DNA from: CAKSNH01 sp964422725
GTDB taxonomy: Bacteria; Bacillota; Clostridia; UBA1381
Reading direction: 5' to 3'
Length of the DNA stretch: 7,687 bases
Assembly (NCBI GenBank): GCA_964422725.1
Contig: CAYRCC010000063.1
Span: forward strand, 1-7,687
A program made the position numbers and the translations under genes. The notes below the pieces were generated by a model. The model was not told the origin of the DNA, searched no databases, and saw only the letters and a list, made by a program, of their open reading frames with translations. Below, piece after piece: positions 1-5,403 of this stretch. Each line of letters begins with the position of its first letter. The first letter of the stretch is position 1.

Positions 1-249
1 CAAAAGGCACCAAGGGGCGTTGCCCCTTTGGAAACCCCTTTTTTGCGAAAAAGCTTAATACGAGGATATTCCGTCAGGTAATCGGCAAAATTCACTCTAT
101 GCCTGAGCACGTGAATTTTGTGCCGTTTTAAACGCGGTACGTTTATACAAACGCGGATTTCACCGAACATCAGCGGTTATTACAACGTCAGCGGCGGCAT
201 ACCCTCAACCCCTCTTGGCGCGATAGCTTTTTCGCGCTTGCGCAAAGGG
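1..249 (-). repeat. Dispersed ~245-bp repeat element, copy A
   Basis: The reverse complement of about 6-249 aligns end to end with 3610-3853. By hand I count about 24 differences in about 244 positions (roughly 90% identity), mostly transitions. The element carries an inverted 11-bp pair, GCGAAAAAGCT at 45-55 and AGCTTTTTCGC at 225-235. It also holds a GC-rich hairpin at 10-31 and a central bulged stem-loop at 83-125. The copy reaches the window edge, so its outer limit is unknown. I see no transposase or other convincing protein in it. It could be a MITE-like non-autonomous element, a structured RNA, or a family-specific intergenic repeat. The duplication is seen directly; the nature of the element is inferred. 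Confidence 0.85.
83..125 (-). other. Central bulged stem-loop of repeat copy A
   Basis: Arms CAAAATTCAC (86-95) and GTGAATTTTG (111-120) pair perfectly around a 15-nt loop. The stem continues through a 2-nt bulge (121-122) into CGG (83-85) paired with CCG (123-125). Copy B (3734-3777) has the same 10-bp stem, the bulge on the same side and the same 3-bp outer stem, but two base pairs differ on both arms at once. Confidence 0.75.
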
Positions 250-279
250 TAAGCGGTTCGGTTGGCGAGGGTGTTGCCC
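236..279 (+). repeat. 44-nt accessory repeat, copy 1
   Basis: This segment matches the reverse complement of 4038-4081 at 40 of 44 positions by hand alignment. Here it overlaps the end of the 245-bp element through the shared word GCTTGCGCAAAGGG. At the other locus the two modules are separated by about 180 nt and occur in the other order. The repeats are therefore mosaic rather than one fixed unit. Confidence 0.75.
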
Positions 280-286
280 GAAACGC

Positions 287-326
287 AAAAAAAGGGTTCA
301 GGGAAACATTCGTTCCCTTGAACCCT
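287..326 (-). terminator. Intrinsic terminator of the FlxA-like gene
   Basis: On the minus strand the stop codon at 332-334 is followed by a hairpin with arms AGGGTTCAAGGGAA (326-313) and TTCCCTGAACCCT (305-293). It has one bulged A and a 7-nt loop. A run of seven T follows (293-287, the first also closing the stem). This is a textbook Rho-independent terminator, a few nt after the stop. It separates the gene from the repeat block at the left edge. Confidence 0.92.
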
Positions 327-331
327 CGCTG

Positions 332-928
332 TTATGCCAAAATATTAATCTTGTTGTCAAGCAACTCTTTCTGCTGCTTATCCTCTTTGCCGGTGCCGAT
401 AAACAAATCCAATTTTTCCTCAAGCTGTGCGCGTTCCTGTGTCTTATCCTGCGCCTCAATCGGCGGAAACTGCATCGCTGTGACATCTTCACCCGTAAGA
501 TTTCTGACTTGGTTCTGAATGGAGTTTATCTCCATCATAATTTTCATCACTTTCGTGTGCTTTTCCTGCTCGTCCATAGAATCCGAGCTGCGAATCTGGG
601 CTATTTCTTGCTGCAGCTTGACTTTCTCTTTTATCAATTCCTCACGCTTGTCGCCGTTATCCGCATTCTTCTGCACATAACCGCTCTCGCAAGTCTGTAC
701 AAGCGACTGTATTTTACCGCTTATCGTACTGATTTTGGTAGATATCGACTGCATCTTTAACCGCTTTTCCGAGCTGTCCATTCCCATATCGCTCCTGATT
801 TCGGACATTTCCTGTTTCAAACGCTCTCTTTCGCGGTTTAAGCTCTCTATTTCACGGCTGTTGTCAGCTCCTTGTCCGGAAAATCCGCTCCCACCCGATT
901 TCACACGAGATATTGCTTTTACACTCAT
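332..928 (-). CDS. FlxA-like coiled-coil protein with internal repeats
   Basis: This is a 198-residue, highly charged protein rich in Glu, Lys, Gln and Arg. It has a short Ser/Gly-rich N-terminus (about 1-24), no signal peptide and no membrane segment. Residues 30-78 and 98-146 are two copies of one helical unit at an offset of 68 residues. Conserved positions include L37/L105, E40/E108, I44-R45-S46/I112-R113-S114, M50-D51/M118-D119 and E54-K55/E122-K123. Residues 166-198 look like a degenerate third copy. Size, composition and the N-terminus (MSVKAIS) resemble the FlxA-like family of Firmicutes. In E. coli the namesake flxA depends on the flagellar sigma factor, but its biochemical role is unknown. 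The ATG at 926-928 follows AAAGGAG with about 9 nt spacing. A strong terminator follows the gene, which is probably monocistronic. No flagellar gene is nearby, so the family name is tentative. Confidence 0.7.
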   Translation of the reverse strand: MSVKAISRVKSGGSGFSGQGADNSREIESLNRERERLKQEMSEIRSDMGMDSSEKRLKMQSISTKISTISGKIQSLVQTCESGYVQKNADNGDKREELIKEKVKLQQEIAQIRSSDSMDEQEKHTKVMKIMMEINSIQNQVRNLTGEDVTAMQFPPIEAQDKTQERAQLEEKLDLFIGTGKEDKQQKELLDNKINILA

Positions 929-999
929 ACTTCACAACTCCTTTCTGTGATAACGTTAGCAGTTAATCCCTGCTTTACTGTCACTATAGATGTCGTAAA

Positions 1000-1025
1000 A
1001 AATCCGCAAAAAATAACCTTTTTTA
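1000..1025 (-). promoter_or_regulatory. Possible SigD/sigma-28-like promoter of the coiled-coil gene
   Basis: On the minus strand TAAA (1025-1022) is followed 15 nt later by CGGATTT (1006-1000). The Gram-positive flagellar sigma consensus is TAAA-N15-CCGATAT, so five of seven -10 positions match. Transcription would begin about 65 nt before the ATG. The gap 929-1102 is very AT-rich, so chance is a serious alternative. The only other candidate, TATAGT at 988-983, lacks a good -35 box. Confidence 0.25.
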
Positions 1026-1102
1026 TTAAACTTAAATATTTTTATAAATTCTGCACAAAATTTGACACACTTTTTTTGGACTTTTACCACCACATTATCC
1101 GA

Positions 1103-2470
1103 TTAATTTTTCAGACTCTGCAACGGTGCCGGTATTCTTCCGCCCCTCGCTACAAACTCCTCGCTCGAATACGGCTTAACCGGCATAACCGGTCCGCTTC
1201 CGAGCAGACCGCCGAACTCAACCACATCGCCGACCTTACAGCCCGGTGCCGGTATGATTCTTACGGCTGTTGTTTTGGAATTTACCATTCCGATTGCCGC
1301 CTCATCGGCTATAATAGCCGAAACCGTCGCCGCACTCGTATCTCCCGGTACGGCAATCATATCAAGTCCTACCGAGCAGACACACGTCATAGCCTCAAGC
1401 TTTTCAAGCGTGAGCACTCCGTCTTTTGCCGCGGCAATCATTCCGGCATCTTCCGACACCGGAATAAACGCGCCCGACAGTCCGCCCACGTAGCTTGATG
1501 CCATAATTCCGCCTTTTTTGACAGCATCGTTTAAAAGTGCAAGCGCGGCGGTAGTGCCGTGCGTGCCGCACATTTCAAGTCCCATTTCTTCGAGTATGTA
1601 CGCCACGCTGTCGCCGACTGCCGGAGTAGGCGCGAGCGACAAGTCGACAATGCCGAACGGCACGTTGAGCCGTCTTGATGCTTCCTGTGCAACCAGCTGA
1701 CCCATTCTCGTAATCTTAAACGCCGTTTTTTTAATCGTTTCAGCAACCACTCCGAACGGCTCGCCCTTAACCTTCTCCAACGCGCATTTAACCACTCCCG
1801 GACCGCTTACGCCCACGTTTATTACGCAGTCGCCCTCGCCCTCGCCGTGAAACGCACCCGCCATAAACGGGTTATCCTCAACCGCATTGCAGAAAACAAC
1901 AAGCTTTGCACATGCAAAGCCGCCCGACTCTTTCGTAAGCTGTGCCGCTTTTTTTACAATTTCGCCCATAAGCTTTACCGCGTCCATATTTATTCCGGCG
2001 CGTGTCGTGCCGACGTTTACGCTTGAACATACAAGCTCCGTCTGTGCGAGTGCCTCGGGGATTGAGTCTATCAAAATCCTCTCGCCCTTGGTAAACCCCT
2101 TATGCACAAGCGCGGAATATCCGCCGATAAAATTTACGCCCGTTGTTTTTGCGGCTTTGTCCAGGGTCTTCGCAAGCATTACGCATTTTTCGGTGTTCGC
2201 ATCGTCAAGCACATCAACGAGCGTTGCGATTGGGGTGACCGAAATACGCTTGTTGATTATAGGTATTCCGTACTGATTTTCTATATCCTGACCTACCTTA
2301 ACCAAGTCTTTCGCATACTCCGTAATCTTTTTATAAACCTTTTCACATGCCTTGTTTATATCCGCATCGGCACAGTCTTTCAGCGAAATACCCATTGTTA
2401 TTGTTCGTATGTCCAGATTTTCTCTGTCAATCATATTGACGGTTTCCAATATTTCAAAAGGATTAATCAC
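1103..2470 (-). CDS. UPF0210/DUF711 (PFL-like) protein
   Basis: The 455-residue product is close to the usual ~450 residues and is complete. Landmarks of the family are visible: the N-terminal stretch LDIRTITMGISLKDCAD (19-35), NKRISVTPIA (73-82), a Gly-rich stretch around residues 194-226 beginning CNAVEDNPFMAGAFHGEGEG, and FIPVSEDAGMI (335-345). No signal peptide or membrane helix is seen, so it should be cytosolic. The family adopts a glycyl-radical-enzyme-like (PFL-like) fold, but its reaction is, to my knowledge, unestablished. Start: GTG at 2468-2470, preceded by AGGAG with about 9 nt spacing. The next ATG (residue 13) would cut into the conserved N-terminus. It lies 39 nt after the UPF0237 ACT protein, a pairing conserved in Gram-positives (for example streptococci), suggesting that the ACT protein regulates or partners it. 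I see no convincing terminator after its stop. Confidence 0.92.
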   Translation of the reverse strand: MINPFEILETVNMIDRENLDIRTITMGISLKDCADADINKACEKVYKKITEYAKDLVKVGQDIENQYGIPIINKRISVTPIATLVDVLDDANTEKCVMLAKTLDKAAKTTGVNFIGGYSALVHKGFTKGERILIDSIPEALAQTELVCSSVNVGTTRAGINMDAVKLMGEIVKKAAQLTKESGGFACAKLVVFCNAVEDNPFMAGAFHGEGEGDCVINVGVSGPGVVKCALEKVKGEPFGVVAETIKKTAFKITRMGQLVAQEASRRLNVPFGIVDLSLAPTPAVGDSVAYILEEMGLEMCGTHGTTAALALLNDAVKKGGIMASSYVGGLSGAFIPVSEDAGMIAAAKDGVLTLEKLEAMTCVCSVGLDMIAVPGDTSAATVSAIIADEAAIGMVNSKTTAVRIIPAPGCKVGDVVEFGGLLGSGPVMPVKPYSSEEFVARGGRIPAPLQSLKN

Positions 2471-2496
2471 TGTCTGTTTCTCCTATCTTTTATAGT

Positions 2497-2523
2497 ATAT
2501 TCTGTGCAATCATATTCTGTGCA
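2497..2523. repeat. 12-bp perfect direct repeat over the stop of the ACT gene
   Basis: ATATTCTGTGCA occurs at 2497-2508 and again at 2512-2523, a 15-nt period. On the minus strand the first pass encodes the final His-Arg-Ile of the ACT protein. TGA follows, then the repeat reads Leu-His-Arg-Ile in frame. It looks like a small tandem duplication across the stop codon, lying in the gap before the UPF0210 gene. Binding-site function is possible but unsupported. Confidence 0.85.
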
Positions 2524-2779
2524 TAGAATTGAACAATTCTTTATTTTGAATATGAATTGACAGTCCCATATCTTTTTCGAGGGCAGTCAGCTTGTCTGTC
2601 ACACATTTTATATCGCAATTGCTCTGCGACATATCAACAAGCATAATCATCGTAAACATATCCTGCATAATAGTCTGCGAGATATCCAAAATATTAACGC
2701 CCGTCTGTGCCAAAATACCGCTCACTTTGGCTATGATTCCTACCTGATCACAACCCAAAACCGTAATTACCGCTTTCAT
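2510..2779 (-). CDS. Stand-alone ACT-domain protein, UPF0237 family
   Basis: The 89-residue protein is full length for UPF0237. It is one ACT domain: beta strand MKAVITVLG (1-9), the D-x-V-G-I turn (11-15) that begins the ligand-binding helix, then NILDISQTIMQDMFTMIMLVD (29-49) and the conserved terminal MHRI. ACT domains bind amino acids and dimerise; the ligand of this family is not established. The ATG at 2777-2779 follows GAGGAGG with about 8-9 nt spacing. The gene sits 41 nt after the rRNA methyltransferase and 39 nt before the UPF0210 gene, so all three are probably co-transcribed. A likely role is as a ligand-sensing partner of the UPF0210 protein. That is inferred from conserved adjacency only. 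Confidence 0.92.
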   Translation of the reverse strand: MKAVITVLGCDQVGIIAKVSGILAQTGVNILDISQTIMQDMFTMIMLVDMSQSNCDIKCVTDKLTALEKDMGLSIHIQNKELFNSMHRI

Positions 2780-2820
2780 TATAACTATTCCTCCTCAAGC
2801 TGAAAATATACTGTTTACCC

Positions 2821-3564
2821 TTAACCTCTGCGCTGACGCAAAACCTCATACATCAGCACCGCCGCCGCCACCGACGCATTAAGCGAGTTTATACTGCCCG
2901 ACATCGGTATGCTCACGTGAAAATCGCATTTCTCACTCACCAGCCGGCTTATACCCTCGCCCTCACTGCCGATAACCAAGCCGAGCGCGCCCGTCAGATT
3001 TGCGCTGTGCATTGGTTCGCCGTCCATATCGGCACCGGCAATCCAGAGTCCTTCCTTTTTCAGGTCGTCTATCGTGCGTGCGATGTTGGTTACGCGTGCA
3101 ACGGGAATGTATTCCACCGCGCCGGCGGACGTTTTTGCGACTGTGGCGTTCAGTCCGACACTTGCGCGTTTGGGAATAATGATTCCGTGCGCACCTACAC
3201 AGCTTGCACTTCGTATAATCGAACCCAGATTGTGGGGGTCGGTTATTTTGTCAAGAATTATTACGAACGGGTCCTGCTCCTTTTCGCGTGCCGCTCTCAG
3301 AATATCCGCAACCTGTGCATAACTGTGCACCGCCGCAAACGCGATAATACCCTGATGGTTATCCGATTCGGAAAGTGTGTCCAGTTTTTGCTTTTCCACT
3401 TCGTTTACGGTTATTCCCAGTGCCCTTGCTTTTTTTATTATAGGTATCAGCGAGCCTTCCGGCTTGCCCTTTTTAATAAGTATTTTATCTATTTCCCTGC
3501 CTGCCTTTAAGGCCTCCATAACAGGATTTCTGCCTTCTATTTTGTCCTGTGGTTCATTAGACAT
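2821..3564 (-). CDS. rlmB: 23S rRNA (guanosine-2'-O-)-methyltransferase, TrmH/SpoU family
   Basis: The 247-residue protein matches the size of RlmB-type enzymes (243 in E. coli). It has an N-terminal L30e-like substrate-binding domain beginning at the conserved EGRNPVMEAL (10-19) and running to about residue 80. A C-terminal SPOUT domain with the trefoil knot follows. All three SpoU motifs are present: motif 1 DPHNLGSIIRSA (109-120) with the expected catalytic Asn112 and Arg118, motif 2 GSEGEGISRL (199-208), and motif 3 SLNASVAAAVLMYE (227-240). The enzyme uses S-adenosylmethionine to methylate a 23S rRNA ribose. E. coli RlmB acts on G2251, but paralogues in this family can target other sites, so the exact nucleotide is uncertain. 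ATG at 3562-3564 follows AAAGGA with about 8 nt spacing. The usual cysS/mrnC neighbours are absent; upstream is the repeat-filled gap. It is the likely first gene of the rlmB, UPF0237, UPF0210 unit. Confidence 0.88.
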   Translation of the reverse strand: MSNEPQDKIEGRNPVMEALKAGREIDKILIKKGKPEGSLIPIIKKARALGITVNEVEKQKLDTLSESDNHQGIIAFAAVHSYAQVADILRAAREKEQDPFVIILDKITDPHNLGSIIRSASCVGAHGIIIPKRASVGLNATVAKTSAGAVEYIPVARVTNIARTIDDLKKEGLWIAGADMDGEPMHSANLTGALGLVIGSEGEGISRLVSEKCDFHVSIPMSGSINSLNASVAAAVLMYEVLRQRRG

Positions 3565-3600
3565 AGTTGTGGTCCTTTCTCTTTATTCAAAGGGGAAAAT

Positions 3601-3853
3601 CTTTGCAATCCCTTTGCGCAAGCGCGAAAAAGCTGTTGCGCCAAGAGGGGTTGAGGGTATGCCGCCGCTGATGCTGTAATAATCGCTGATGTTCGACGAA
3701 ATCCTCGTTTGCATAAATGTACCGTGTTTAGAACGGCGCAAAATTTGCGAGCCTTGGCGATAAAGCAAATTTTGCCGATTACCTGACGGAATATCTTCGT
3801 ATTGAGCTTTTTCGCAAAAAAGGGGTTTCCAAAGGGGCAACGCCCCTTGGTGT
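3601..3853 (+). repeat. Dispersed ~245-bp repeat element, copy B
   Basis: Positions 3610-3853 align with the reverse complement of 6-249 at roughly 90% identity by hand count. The inverted 11-bp pair is kept, GCGAAAAAGCT at 3624-3634 and AGCTTTTTCGC at 3805-3815. The GC-rich hairpin (3829-3850) and the central stem-loop (3734-3777) are also kept. The flank CTTTGCAATCCCTTTG (3601-3616) recurs inverted at 4113-4128. The copy lies 46 nt before rlmB, while copy A lies downstream of another gene in the opposite orientation. A fixed leader role for either gene is therefore unlikely. Confidence 0.85.
3734..3777. other. Central bulged stem-loop of repeat copy B
   Basis: CAAAATTTGC (3739-3748) pairs perfectly with GCAAATTTTG (3765-3774) around a 16-nt loop. 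Beyond a 2-nt bulge (3737-3738), CGG (3734-3736) pairs with CCG (3775-3777). Relative to copy A two stem pairs are replaced by two other Watson-Crick pairs, while the loop sequence has drifted. Confidence 0.75.
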
Positions 3854-3860
3854 GTTTTTG

Positions 3861-3888
3861 GACACTTTTGTCAAATAACAAAAGTGTC
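3861..3888. repeat. 11-bp perfect inverted repeat
   Basis: GACACTTTTGT (3861-3871) and ACAAAAGTGTC (3878-3888) form a perfect stem with a 6-nt loop directly after repeat copy B. No T-run follows on either strand, so it is not a clear terminator. The word GTGACACTTTT, present here on the minus strand, recurs on the plus strand near the right edge (about 7654-7664). Confidence 0.8.
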
Positions 3889-3922
3889 ACAGGGATAGCA
3901 GAATCATTATAACAATGAATTG

Positions 3923-3949
3923 TCCGCCTAAGGGGCAGTTGCCCCTTAC
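3923..3949 (+). repeat. 27-nt direct repeat with GGGGC/GCCCC hairpin, unit 1
   Basis: It matches 3978-4004 at 25 of 27 positions, a 55-nt period. It contains a perfect 8-bp hairpin, TAAGGGGC (3929-3936) and GCCCCTTA (3941-3948), with a 4-nt loop. The GGGGC...GCCCC core also appears in the 245-bp element and after lysC. Confidence 0.8.
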
Positions 3950-3977
3950 CGCCTATATAAGCCAAGCGCAAGCTGTT

Positions 3978-4004
3978 TCCGCCTAAAGGGCGGTTGCCCC
4001 TTAC
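3978..4004 (+). repeat. 27-nt direct repeat with GGGGC/GCCCC hairpin, unit 2
   Basis: This is the second unit. TAAAGGGC (3984-3991) and GCCCCTTA (3996-4003) pair except for one A-C mismatch, with a GGTT loop. One of the two differences from unit 1 breaks this pair; the other lies in the loop. Confidence 0.75.
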
Positions 4005-4037
4005 TACCAACGTTACGACACCCACCAAAGGGTTCAA

Positions 4038-4081
4038 GGGCAACACCCTTGTCAACCGAACCGCCAACCCTTTGCGCAAGC
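4038..4081 (-). repeat. 44-nt accessory repeat, copy 2
   Basis: This is the reverse-complement match (40 of 44) to 236-279. CAAGGG (4035-4040) and CCCTTG (4046-4051) form a small hairpin at its edge. On the minus strand it precedes the 245-bp element, whereas on the plus strand at the left edge it follows the element. Confidence 0.75.
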
Positions 4082-4119
4082 TATATTTGCAAGCGCAAAC
4101 TGCGGTTGCCGCCAAAGGG

Positions 4120-4164
4120 ATTGCAAAGGGTTTCCCTTTGCAATAAGGGGGCATTCGCCCCCTT
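4120..4164 (-). terminator. Tandem hairpins after lysC, possible terminator
   Basis: Two adjoining perfect hairpins begin 7 nt after the lysC stop on the minus strand. AAGGGGGC (4145-4152) pairs with GCCCCCTT (4157-4164), an 8-bp stem with a 4-nt loop. ATTGCAAAGGG (4120-4130) pairs with CCCTTTGCAAT (4134-4144), an 11-bp stem with a 3-nt loop. Position and stability suit transcript-end or 3'-protection structures. No T-run of the usual length follows, so a conventional intrinsic terminator is not proven. Confidence 0.55.
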
Positions 4165-4171
4165 AAACCCC

Positions 4172-4642
4172 TTACGCAAGATTAAATTTATCGTGTATCG
4201 CTACAACTGCCCTCTCGGCATCTTTTCTGTCAACCAAAACCGAAATTTTAATTTCAGATGTCGCAATCATTCTGATATTGATGTTTGCATTGTAAAGCGC
4301 CTCAAACATAGTCGAGGCAACACCCGAATTGTTTACCATACCGGCACCCACTATAGATACCTTCGACACGTCCGTCGACGATTTAACCTCTTTCGCGCCG
4401 AAATTGCCGTTGTCCGCAATAACCGCAAGCGCACTGTCAAGATCACCCTCCGCAACCGTAAAGCTGATGTCCTTTGAATGTTCCTGACCGATAGACTGGA
4501 TAATCAAATCCACACTTATATTCTTCTTTGCAAGAGCCGAAAATACGTTAAACGCCTTACCCGGGTTATCGTCCACCGCACAAAGCGCAATTCTCGCAAC
4601 GTCGTTATCCCTCGTAACACCTCTGACCAACATCTTCTCCAC
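4172..4642 (-). CDS. lysC: Predicted internal beta subunit of aspartate kinase
   Basis: Inside lysC a strong Shine-Dalgarno, AAGGAGG (minus strand, 4657-4651), lies 8 nt before an in-frame GTG (4642-4640, codon 246). The product would be 156 residues and consist of the two ACT domains alone. In B. subtilis lysC an in-phase internal start at nearly the same place yields a beta subunit of about 160 residues that assembles with alpha as alpha2beta2. The nearby ATG (codon 249, 4633-4631) sits 17 nt from the site, which is too far, so GTG is preferred. The motif and spacing are seen directly; translation from it is inferred. Confidence 0.7.
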   Translation of the reverse strand: MEKMLVRGVTRDNDVARIALCAVDDNPGKAFNVFSALAKKNISVDLIIQSIGQEHSKDISFTVAEGDLDSALAVIADNGNFGAKEVKSSTDVSKVSIVGAGMVNNSGVASTMFEALYNANINIRMIATSEIKISVLVDRKDAERAVVAIHDKFNLA

Positions 4643-5377
4643 TTTATTTACCTCCTTAACGTAAGTACCTTCCACTTTATTCAAACTTGATTTAACTGCC
4701 AGTTTAACATTATACTTTTTCGCCATCTCAACCGAACGGTTATGCAGTACGTTCGCACCAAGACTTGCAAGTTCAAGCATTTCGTCATACGAAATATCGT
4801 CAAGCTTTTTCGCATCTTTCACAATTCTCGGGTCTGCCGTATACACGCCGTCAACGTCTGTGTATATCTCGCATACGTCCGCGTGCAGTGCCGCCGCCAG
4901 CGCAACCGCCGACGTGTCCGAACCGCCTCTGCCGAGCGTTGTGATATCGCCGTACTTGTTGATTCCCTGAAATCCCGCAACAATTACTATTCTGCGCTTA
5001 TCAAGCTCCGTTTGTATTCTTTCGGTGTCGATTTTATGTATTCTCGCCGCACCGTAATTTGAATTTGTCATAACTCCTGCCTGCCAGCCTGTCATGGAAA
5101 CTACCGGAAAGCCGAGTTTTTCAATCGCCATAGCCAAAAGTGAAATGGAAATCTGTTCGCCCGTCGCAAGCAGCATATCCATCTCGCGCTTGGACGCACT
5201 CGGATTAATCTCCTTTGCTTTCTCTATTAAATCGTCCGTCGTGTCACCCTGCGCCGAAACCGCAACCACAACATTGTTTCCTTTTTGATATTCCTCAACG
5301 ATACGGTTTGCCACATTCATTACCCTCTCGGCATCTCTTACCGACGAACCGCCGTATTTTTGTACTACTAAACCCAC
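4172..5377 (-). CDS. lysC: Aspartate kinase (ACT-regulated, monofunctional)
   Basis: The 401-residue enzyme phosphorylates aspartate to aspartyl-4-phosphate, the first step to lysine, methionine and threonine. The kinase domain (about 1-235) opens with the family signature KYGGSSV (7-13). It also contains VVAVSAQGDTTDDLI (37-51), LLATGEQIS (69-77), TTLGRGGSDTSA (146-157) and YTDVDGVYTADPRI (172-185). Two C-terminal ACT domains follow (about 265-335 and 340-401). Length and layout match B. subtilis LysC (about 408), and no homoserine dehydrogenase is fused. The start is GTG at 5375-5377, preceded by AGGAGG with 9 nt spacing; it places the signature at the normal distance. The gene lies 26 nt after thrB and ends the hom-thrB-lysC cluster, suggesting use for threonine. 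The feedback effector cannot be read from sequence. An internal start is annotated separately. Confidence 0.95.
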   Translation of the reverse strand: MGLVVQKYGGSSVRDAERVMNVANRIVEEYQKGNNVVVAVSAQGDTTDDLIEKAKEINPSASKREMDMLLATGEQISISLLAMAIEKLGFPVVSMTGWQAGVMTNSNYGAARIHKIDTERIQTELDKRRIVIVAGFQGINKYGDITTLGRGGSDTSAVALAAALHADVCEIYTDVDGVYTADPRIVKDAKKLDDISYDEMLELASLGANVLHNRSVEMAKKYNVKLAVKSSLNKVEGTYVKEVNKVEKMLVRGVTRDNDVARIALCAVDDNPGKAFNVFSALAKKNISVDLIIQSIGQEHSKDISFTVAEGDLDSALAVIADNGNFGAKEVKSSTDVSKVSIVGAGMVNNSGVASTMFEALYNANINIRMIATSEIKISVLVDRKDAERAVVAIHDKFNLA

Positions 5378-5403
5378 TTTAAACTGCCTCCTATTTTATA
5401 AAA

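Noticed and set aside
872..1498. Open frame of 208 codons on the plus strand
   Set aside because: It covers the antisense of the coiled-coil gene start, the AT-rich gap and the end of the UPF0210 gene. Its translation is low-complexity and antisense-like.
2480..2500. TATACT/TATAAA as an internal promoter for the UPF0210 gene
   Set aside because: No acceptable -35 element at 16-18 nt upstream; the gap is short and AT-rich.
3575..3604. TTGCAA-N17-TAAAGA as a promoter for rlmB (minus strand)
   Set aside because: Four of six and three of six consensus matches, and it would place the transcript start almost on the ribosome-binding site.
3583..3840. Open frame of 85 codons on the minus strand inside repeat copy B
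   Set aside because: In copy A the matching frame is altered by differences that preserve base pairing rather than codons, so it does not behave as coding sequence.
3923..4004. CRISPR-like repeats
   Set aside because: Only two 27-nt units with a 28-nt interval, the repeat is a strong palindrome, there are no further units and no cas genes.
3537..4154. Open frame of 205 codons on the minus strand overlapping the gap upstream of rlmB
   Set aside because: It runs through the repeat element, hairpins and the start of rlmB. Its composition is unlike a normal protein, it has no Shine-Dalgarno and matches no family I know. It is a by-product of stop-poor repeats.
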